Shown here piece after piece: positions 1 to 5,337 of a stretch of DNA of 6,527 bases. A program made the position numbers and the translations under genes. The notes below the pieces were generated by a model that was given only the letters and a program-made list of their open reading frames with translations, did not search any database and was not told where the DNA came from. The DNA is taken from positions 1 to 6,527 of the forward strand of contig JAMOQH010000162.1 of the NCBI GenBank assembly GCA_027064085.1, written 5' to 3'. Each line of letters starts with the position of its first letter. Positions within the stretch are counted from its first letter, which is position 1. This stretch comes from a bacterium (GTDB taxonomy: Bacteria > UBP6 > JAFGXH01).

Positions 1-1265
1 TAAAAAATACTAAAAATTATGAAATTATTTTAAAAAACGGCAATAAGTTAATAATAGAAGACCATTTTTTTAATAAATGTCCAAAAGATTTGGAATATTT
101 AAAAGAGGAAAATATTCCTCAAAAAGTAGAGTTTGGAAATAATGATTTTATAGTTGAAGAAAATATTCCTATAATTTATGGCACAAATAAACTAATCATC
201 AATCAGCAATCACCAATCACTATAACCTGTGGAATAGATATTTTTGCTTCAAGTTTTTTTATGCTTACTCGCTGGGAAGAGTATGTAAAAAAAGAAAGAG
301 ATAGTCATAACCGCTTTCCAGCATATGCAAGTTTGGCTTATAAAAATAACTTTTTAGATAGACCGGTGGTGAATGAATATGTTGAAATGCTTTGGAATAT
401 GTTAAAGTTTTTAGGCATTAAGCAAGAGAGAAAAAAGAAAGAGTTTGAGTTTGTTTTAACTCATGATGTGGATGAAGTACAATTTTGGAAAAATAGAAGG
501 CAATTATTAAAAATAATGGCTGGAGATGTGATTAAAAGAAAAGATTTGAAATTGGCACTTGATAGATTGGCAGAGTTTTATTTAATTAAAAGAGAGAAAA
601 TAAAAGACCCATACGATACGTTTGATTGGTTAATGGACAAAAGTGAAGCTGTTGGGGTAAAGAGCAGATTTTATTTTATGAGTGGGGGAGTTACAGAATA
701 TGACAATAGATATGATATAAAAGAGCAAAAAAAACTTATTGAATGTATAAAAAAAAGAGGACATATAATTGGAATTCATCCAAGTTATAATGCATATAAT
801 GATTTTGAGCAGCTAAAAAAAGAAAAAGAGCTATTAGAAGAAGTTTGTGAGTGTGAAATTAAAGAAGGAAGAGAACATTATTTAAGATTTGAAGTTCCAA
901 CGACTTGGCAGATATGGGAAGATAATAGATTAGAAATTGACAGTACCTGTGGATATGCTGATAAAGAAGGCTTTAGATGTGGCACTGGAGATGAGTTTAG
1001 TGTATATAATGTATTGACAAGAGAGAAATTAAAATTAAAAGAAAGGCCATTGATTTTTATGGATGCAACTCATTCATCTTTGTATAATAAATTAAATATA
1101 TTCAATTCATATAATTTAATAAAAAAGCTCATACATTATTGTAACAAACATAATTCAAATTATACTATCTTATTTCATAATTCGATTTTTGCAAGAAAAC
1201 TTAATATTGATTTTAGGAATTTATATGAGATTATTTTGATAAAAGAAAGGTCAAGGTTAGGATGA
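1..1265 (+). CDS. Polysaccharide deacetylase family protein (CE4-like), 5'-truncated by window edge
   Basis: Probably a metal-dependent deacetylase that removes acetyl groups from an N-acetylated sugar of the surface polysaccharide. The frame is open from the first full codon at base 3. A TTG at 90 could serve as a start, but the residues encoded before it continue the N-terminal domain, so the true start lies upstream. The N-terminal part (to about base 430) matches the accessory domain these proteins carry, with the conserved stretch DIFASSFFMLTRWEEY at about 237-284. The catalytic NodB-like domain follows: THDVD at 459-473 (in the place of TFDDG), GHIIGIHPSY at 759-788 (in the place of the HxxxH metal motif), RFEVPTTW at 885-908, DSTCGY at 939-956 and LFHNS with its late histidine at 1176-1178. 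I see no transmembrane segment in the visible part. A heptanucleotide repeat sits at 194-221. The TGA stop overlaps the next gene's ATG. The family is confident; the substrate is unknown. Confidence 0.85.
   Translation, partial: KNTKNYEIILKNGNKLIIEDHFFNKCPKDLEYLKEENIPQKVEFGNNDFIVEENIPIIYGTNKLIINQQSPITITCGIDIFASSFFMLTRWEEYVKKERDSHNRFPAYASLAYKNNFLDRPVVNEYVEMLWNMLKFLGIKQERKKKEFEFVLTHDVDEVQFWKNRRQLLKIMAGDVIKRKDLKLALDRLAEFYLIKREKIKDPYDTFDWLMDKSEAVGVKSRFYFMSGGVTEYDNRYDIKEQKKLIECIKKRGHIIGIHPSYNAYNDFEQLKKEKELLEEVCECEIKEGREHYLRFEVPTTWQIWEDNRLEIDSTCGYADKEGFRCGTGDEFSVYNVLTREKLKLKERPLIFMDATHSSLYNKLNIFNSYNLIKKLIHYCNKHNSNYTILFHNSIFARKLNIDFRNLYEIILIKERSRLG
194..221 (+). repeat. Heptanucleotide tandem repeat, four units, inside the deacetylase gene
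   Basis: Four consecutive 7-base units fit the consensus AATCANY. The third is the exact AATCACC; the others differ from it by one or two bases at positions 6 and 7. The array is read in frame as part of INQQSPIT, in a stretch between the conserved IPIIYG and CGIDIFAS segments. That stretch is expected to be a variable surface loop. The same unit recurs at 1941-1961 in the next gene. What is seen is the repeat and its frame; the idea of insertion or slippage is inference. Confidence 0.85.
1262..1265 (+). promoter_or_regulatory. ATGA stop/start overlap (translational coupling)
   Basis: The start ATG (1262-1264) of the first glycosyltransferase shares bases with the TGA stop (1263-1265) of the deacetylase. 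An AAGG at 1253-1256 can serve as ribosome-binding site. This geometry usually allows a terminating ribosome to restart, so a frameshift in the deacetylase could also lower expression of the transferase. Confidence 0.75.
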
Positions 1266-2422
1266 AAAAAATTGCAATGTTAGTTCTTAATAATTTTAAA
1301 AACGATAGCAGGGTTTTAAAAGAAGCAATTTCATTAAAAAAAGGAGGATATGATGTTAAGGTTGTTGCTTTATGGGAAGATGAACTTAAAGAATTTGATG
1401 AAGTAAATGGTGTTTCTGTTTATAGGATAAAATTAAAGACTAAAAACTGGTCAAAAAATAAGTTGGTTCAATTAATTAAATATTTTGAGTTCGTTTTTAA
1501 AGTAATAAAAAATTATAAAAATTATGATATATTTCATTGTAATGATTTGAATACATTGCCAATAGGGGTAATGATTAAAAAGTTCTTTAATAACAAAGCT
1601 AAAATTGTTTATGATGCTCATGAATATGAAATAAATGATACACCTTATGAGAGTAAATTAAATATAAAATTAAAATATTTTTTTGAAAAATTTTTAATAA
1701 AATATACTGATAAAGTAATAGCAGTAAGTGATGCAATAGCAAATGAATATATCCGGTTGTATGGTATAGAAAAACCAGCATTAGTTTTAAATACACCACC
1801 ATTTCAACAAATAGAGAAAAAAGATATATTTAGAGAAAAGTTTAATATACCAAAAGAAAATACTATATTTTTATATCAAGGTGGACTTAGCAGTGGAAGA
1901 GGTATAGAGATATTACTTGAAACTTTTAAACAACTTCACCAATCACTAATCACCAATCACCAAAAACCAGTTATAATTTTTATGGGATATGGAGAGTTAG
2001 AAAAAGAGATAAAAAAGGCAAGTGAAGAATATAATAATATATATTATCATCAGGCAGTGAGTCCAAATATATTACTTGATTATACAAGCAGTGCAGATTT
2101 TGGAATATCTACAATTGAAGATAGTTGTTTAAGTTATAGATATTGTTTACCAAATAAGATGTTTGAATATCTTATGGCCGAGATGCCAGTAATTGTATCA
2201 AATTTATATGAGATGAAAAGATTGGTAGAAAGGTATAAAATAGGAATAGTGGCAAAAGAGAATACCCCGCAGGGTTTAAAAGAGGCTATTCAAGAGGCAA
2301 TGAAATTGGACAAAAAAGAGTTGCAGAAGAATATACAAAAGGTGAAAGAAATATATAATTGGGAACAACAAGAAAAAGTTCTGTTAGAAGTTTATAAAGG
2401 TTTATTTAAATGTGCGGAATAA
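1262..2422 (+). CDS. Glycosyltransferase family 4 (GT-B fold), surface polysaccharide synthesis
   Basis: Likely transfers a sugar from a nucleotide-sugar donor to a lipid-linked oligosaccharide on the cytoplasmic side of the inner membrane. The 386 residues fit a standard two-domain GT4. The N-terminal acceptor domain opens with MKKIAMLVLNNFKNDSRV and has HCND at 92-95 and DAHE at 118-121. The linker carries VLNTPP at 175-180. The donor domain has the glycine-rich YQGGLSSGRG, then FMGYGELE, then LPNKMFEY. In the EX7E motif the second glutamate is E302 but the first position is Tyr294, an apparent departure I believe is common in this subgroup. The ATG overlaps the previous stop (ATGA), with AAGG at 1253-1256 five bases before it. 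The last 13 bases overlap the next gene. A heptanucleotide repeat codes for residues about 227-234, in the loop before the FMGYG strand. Sugar and linkage cannot be read from sequence. Confidence 0.88.
   Translation: MKKIAMLVLNNFKNDSRVLKEAISLKKGGYDVKVVALWEDELKEFDEVNGVSVYRIKLKTKNWSKNKLVQLIKYFEFVFKVIKNYKNYDIFHCNDLNTLPIGVMIKKFFNNKAKIVYDAHEYEINDTPYESKLNIKLKYFFEKFLIKYTDKVIAVSDAIANEYIRLYGIEKPALVLNTPPFQQIEKKDIFREKFNIPKENTIFLYQGGLSSGRGIEILLETFKQLHQSLITNHQKPVIIFMGYGELEKEIKKASEEYNNIYYHQAVSPNILLDYTSSADFGISTIEDSCLSYRYCLPNKMFEYLMAEMPVIVSNLYEMKRLVERYKIGIVAKENTPQGLKEAIQEAMKLDKKELQKNIQKVKEIYNWEQQEKVLLEVYKGLFKCAE
1941..1961 (+). repeat. Heptanucleotide tandem repeat, three units, inside the first GT4 gene
   Basis: Three consecutive units are seen: AATCACT followed by two exact AATCACC. 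They are flanked by a decayed unit on each side: CTTCACC at 1934-1940 and AAAAACC at 1962-1968. The translation is HQSLITNHQ, the same peptide cycle as the array in the deacetylase gene. It lies between a helix of the donor domain (LLETFKQL) and the strand leading to FMGYGELE, a site where related GT4 proteins usually have only a short loop. Confidence 0.85.
2396..2400 (+). promoter_or_regulatory. Ribosome-binding site of the AsnB-like gene
   Basis: AAAGG ends nine bases before the ATG at 2410, inside the 3' end of the preceding glycosyltransferase. It supports that ATG as the start. The start is in any case fixed by the family, because the cysteine after Met1 is the catalytic nucleophile. 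Confidence 0.7.
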
Positions 2423-4221
2423 GCGGAATAATAAATAAAAATGACTGTAAAGTGTCAAGAGGAGAGATAAAAAAAATAAATGATTTGATAATTCACAGAG
2501 GTCCTGATGATGAAGGGTATTATTTTGGGGAGAATTTTGCATTCGGGCATAGAAGACTGGCAATTTTGGATTTAAGTGATGCAGGGCATCAGCCTATGGA
2601 GTATAAAGGAAGATATGGTGAGTATGTAATTACATATAATGGAGAGATATATAATTATGTAGAATTAAGAAATGAACTTATAAAAGAAGGGTATAAATTT
2701 AAGTCGAATACAGATACGGAAGTAATTTTAGCTTGTTATGATAAATGGGGTGAGGATTGTGTAAATAGATTTAACGGAATGTGGGCGTTTGCAATATATG
2801 ATAAAAAAAGAGGGATAATATTTTGCAGTCGTGATAGATTTGGGATAAAACCTTTTTATTATACTGAGGTTGGGAAAAAGTTTGTATTTGGCTCGGAGAT
2901 TAAGCAGTTATTGGAATATTATCCTAAGAGATATGTAAACAAGAAAATATTAATGGATTATTTAGTGGTTGGTTTGGAAGAGCATACTGATGAAACGTTT
3001 TTTGAGAATATATATAAACTTGGTCAGTCTCATAATTTAATTTATAACCTTAAAACACATACGTATCAGATAAAAAAATATTATGATATAAATATAGATA
3101 AAGATATTAAAAAATTAAATTTACAAGAGTCAGTAGATTTATTTAAGAATAAATTTATAAATTCTATAAAATTAAGACTTCGCTCAGATGTAAAAGTTGG
3201 AACTTGTTTAAGCGGAGGATTGGATAGTTCGTCTATTGCGGCAATTGCTTCAAGGGAGTATCAAAAACAATCAAATAAAAAATTTACGGCAATTCATGCA
3301 AAATCAATCGAGAATGCAACGGATGAAAGCAGTTATGCAAAAAAAGTGGCTGAATATTGTGATATTGATTTAAAAATTGTAGAGCCATCAACGGAAGATT
3401 TTCTAAAATATTTGGACGAGGTTATATATACTCAAGAAGAACCATTTGGGGGGGCGTCAATATTTATGCAGTATTTTGTATTTAAAAAAGCAAAAGAAAC
3501 AGGATGTAAGGTGATGTTGGACGGACAAGGAGGAGATGAAACTTTATTAGGGTATGAAAGATATTATCCAGCTTATTTGATTAGTTTAGATATTATCAAT
3601 GCAATAAAAAGTTTCTTTTTTACAGTTAAAAATTCTAAACTCTCCGTAAAAGAATTAGCAGCTTATATTATATATTTTACCAATTCAAAAATTAGAATAA
3701 AGAGATTAAAATCAAAACACAGTTATATTAAAAAGGAATATTTTAATTTAATTAATAAAAAGATATTAGAAGAAATTAGTAAAAAATATTTACAGATTCG
3801 AGAATTACAATATTATGAAATTTATAAAACGCAGCTTCCCCATTTATTGAAATATGAGGATAAAAATTCAATGATACATTCAATTGAAACAAGATTACCT
3901 TTTATTGATTATCAAACAATGGAAACTGCTTTATCATTAAATAATAATTTTAAAATTAGTAAAGGCTGGACTAAATATATATTAAGAAAAGTAGTTAATA
4001 ATTATTTACCATATAATGTTGTTTGGAGAAAAAATAAATTTGGATTTGAATCTCCTGCTAAAAAATGGTTATCGAGATTAGATGATAATATAATAAAACA
4101 TTCTAAAATTATTAATGAAATTGTCGATATGATTGATTTAAATAATTTAGATATTTTAAGTAAGTGGAAGTTATTTAATATTGCAAGATGGGAAAAGATA
4201 TATAATGTTGAGATTAGTTAA
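2410..4221 (+). CDS. asnB: AsnB-like asparagine synthase (glutamine-hydrolysing) / sugar-modifying amidotransferase
   Basis: Class II glutamine amidotransferase fused to an ATP-dependent synthetase. Ammonia released from glutamine is passed to an adenylated carboxylate, classically aspartate. The 603 residues are full length. The glutaminase domain (about 1-210) has the nucleophile Cys2 in MCGISGI, HRGPDD at 29-34, HRRL at 47-50, NGE at 77-79 and TDTE at 101-104. The synthetase domain has the ATP-binding SGGLDSS at 268-274, EEPFGG at 343-348, DGQGGDE at 371-377 and the late SIETRLPFID at 491-500. All the motifs I know for both active sites are present, so it should be active. It begins 13 bases inside the upstream glycosyltransferase gene and ends 15 bases before the next. 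In polysaccharide loci such proteins often amidate uronic-acid-type sugars, and that is my preferred reading here by context; ordinary asparagine synthesis is the alternative. A run of seven G lies at 3448-3454, and G+C seems lower after about 3580. Confidence 0.9.
   Translation: MCGISGIINKNDCKVSRGEIKKINDLIIHRGPDDEGYYFGENFAFGHRRLAILDLSDAGHQPMEYKGRYGEYVITYNGEIYNYVELRNELIKEGYKFKSNTDTEVILACYDKWGEDCVNRFNGMWAFAIYDKKRGIIFCSRDRFGIKPFYYTEVGKKFVFGSEIKQLLEYYPKRYVNKKILMDYLVVGLEEHTDETFFENIYKLGQSHNLIYNLKTHTYQIKKYYDINIDKDIKKLNLQESVDLFKNKFINSIKLRLRSDVKVGTCLSGGLDSSSIAAIASREYQKQSNKKFTAIHAKSIENATDESSYAKKVAEYCDIDLKIVEPSTEDFLKYLDEVIYTQEEPFGGASIFMQYFVFKKAKETGCKVMLDGQGGDETLLGYERYYPAYLISLDIINAIKSFFFTVKNSKLSVKELAAYIIYFTNSKIRIKRLKSKHSYIKKEYFNLINKKILEEISKKYLQIRELQYYEIYKTQLPHLLKYEDKNSMIHSIETRLPFIDYQTMETALSLNNNFKISKGWTKYILRKVVNNYLPYNVVWRKNKFGFESPAKKWLSRLDDNIIKHSKIINEIVDMIDLNNLDILSKWKLFNIARWEKIYNVEIS
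3448..3454 (+). repeat. Seven-G homopolymer within the AsnB-like gene
   Basis: GGGGGGG encodes Gly347 and Gly348 plus the first base of Ala349, in the conserved EEPFGG segment. It is currently in frame. It is the longest G run I found in this AT-rich window. It may simply reflect two GGG glycine codons before a GCG alanine codon, though a slip of one base would destroy the synthetase domain. Confidence 0.7.
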
Positions 4222-4222
4222 A

Positions 4223-4227
4223 AAGGA
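4223..4227 (+). promoter_or_regulatory. Ribosome-binding site of the second GT4 gene
   Basis: AAGGA lies nine bases before the ATG at 4237, in the 15-base gap between the AsnB-like gene and this one. The gap is too short for a promoter plus terminator, so transcription most likely reads through from upstream. Confidence 0.7.
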
Positions 4228-4236
4228 AACTGGTTT

Positions 4237-5337
4237 ATGGAATATAAAATACTTCACCTAACCTCAGCTCACCCTCGATATGATACAAGGATTTTTGAAA
4301 AGATGTGTAAAAGTTTAAATAAAGAGTATGAAGTAAATTTAATAGTGGCGGATGGAAAAGATAATGAAATAAAAGATGGAATAAAAATTTATGATGTGGG
4401 GAAGGCTAAAGACAGAAAAGAGAGAATTTTAAAAATAACTAAACGTGTGTTTAAAAAAGCAATGGATTTAGATGCAAAAGTATATCATTTACACGACCCT
4501 GAACTTATTCCAATTGGTTTGAAACTTAAAAAATTAGGTAAAAAAGTTATTTTTGATTCACATGAAGATGTGCCAAAACAGATTTTGGCAAAGCATTATT
4601 TAAATAATTTTTTAAAAAAAATATTATCATTTGGATATTCAAGATATGAAATTTGGGCACTTAGAAAATTTGATTATGTAGTTGCGGCAACTCCGTTTAT
4701 TAGGGATAAGTTTTTAAGAGTAGGTATTAAAAGTATTGATGTGAATAATTTTCCAAAATTAGAAGATTTTGAAAATGTTAAGTCTAAATTTAAAGAAAAA
4801 AATGTTTGTTATGTAGGGACGCTTTATAAAACAAGAGGGATTAAAGAAATAGTAAAAGCTGTTGAAGATTTAGATGTGAGGTTAATTATTGCAGGAAAGT
4901 TTTATGATGAAGAGTATGAAAAAGAGGTTAAAAGTTTAAAAGGATGGAAAAAGGTTGATTTTAGAGGATTTGTAAATAAAAATGAAATTAAAAATATTTT
5001 AGAAAATTCAATAGCAGGGTTAGTTACTTTATATCCTACACCAAGTTATATAGAAGCATATCCTGTTAAAATGTTTGAATATATGGCGGTGGGTATTCCC
5101 GTAATTACTTCTAATGTTCCTTTGTGGAAAGAAATTATAGAAGGGAGTAGGTGTGGTATATGTGTTAACCCTTTGAATCCACAAGAGATAGCAAAAGCAA
5201 TTGACTATCTCTTAAAAAACGATAATGTAGCCAAAGAAATGGGAGAACACGGAAGAAAAGCGATTGAAGAAAAATACAATTGGGAAAATGAGAGAAAAAA
5301 GCTATTAAATATATACTCAAGGATAATAAATAGATGA
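4237..5337 (+). CDS. Glycosyltransferase family 4 with intact EX7E motif
   Basis: Retaining GT-B glycosyltransferase, probably adding one sugar of the repeat unit from a nucleotide-sugar donor at the inner face of the membrane. It has 366 residues, normal for GT4. The acceptor domain starts YKILHLTSAHPRYDTRIFEK, a signature of a GT4 group frequent in O-antigen and capsule loci, and continues with HLHDPE at 84-89 and DSHED at 107-111. The donor domain (from about 188) begins NVCYVGTLYKTRG, has the strand VRLIIAGKF, and the EX7E pair Glu273/Glu281 within EAYPVKMFEYMAVGIPVITS. The C-terminus ends in the usual crossing-back helix (NWENERKKLLNIY). The ATG at 4237 is supported by AAGGA nine bases upstream. 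The TGA stop overlaps the ATG of the next gene. I see no membrane segment or signal peptide. Donor sugar and acceptor are unknown. Confidence 0.9.
   Translation: MEYKILHLTSAHPRYDTRIFEKMCKSLNKEYEVNLIVADGKDNEIKDGIKIYDVGKAKDRKERILKITKRVFKKAMDLDAKVYHLHDPELIPIGLKLKKLGKKVIFDSHEDVPKQILAKHYLNNFLKKILSFGYSRYEIWALRKFDYVVAATPFIRDKFLRVGIKSIDVNNFPKLEDFENVKSKFKEKNVCYVGTLYKTRGIKEIVKAVEDLDVRLIIAGKFYDEEYEKEVKSLKGWKKVDFRGFVNKNEIKNILENSIAGLVTLYPTPSYIEAYPVKMFEYMAVGIPVITSNVPLWKEIIEGSRCGICVNPLNPQEIAKAIDYLLKNDNVAKEMGEHGRKAIEEKYNWENERKKLLNIYSRIINR
5334..5337 (+). promoter_or_regulatory. ATGA stop/start overlap (translational coupling)
   Basis: The ATG at 5334-5336 of the third glycosyltransferase overlaps the TGA at 5335-5337 of the second. 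AAGGA at 5319-5323 sits ten bases before the ATG. This is the second ATGA junction in the window and points to coupled translation of two transferases. Confidence 0.75.

Noticed and set aside
90-92. TTG as the start of the deacetylase
   Set aside because: The frame is open upstream to base 3 and encodes residues such as LKNGNKLIIEDHFF that continue the N-terminal domain, so the gene is cut by the window edge rather than started here.
727-756. Two runs of eight A, 14 bases apart, in the deacetylase gene (others at 4614-4621 and 6251-6258; eight T at 5728-5735)
   Set aside because: Lysine and phenylalanine codons in a genome this AT-rich give such runs often, and all the frames are intact. They are not evidence of switching by themselves.
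1599-1802. Minus-strand open frame of 67 codons
   Set aside because: It lies wholly inside the first glycosyltransferase gene. Its product is a low-complexity Leu/His/Tyr-rich string that mirrors AT-rich coding sequence, and it resembles no family I know.
2414-2431. Two adjacent copies of the 9-base GCGGAATAA at the AsnB-like start
   Set aside because: It follows from the conserved N-terminal CGISGI, where Gly-Ile occurs twice with the same codons. No separate element is needed.
4222-4236. Possible promoter or terminator between the AsnB-like gene and the second GT4
   Set aside because: Only 15 bases separate the genes. They hold a ribosome-binding site and no hairpin with a T-run.
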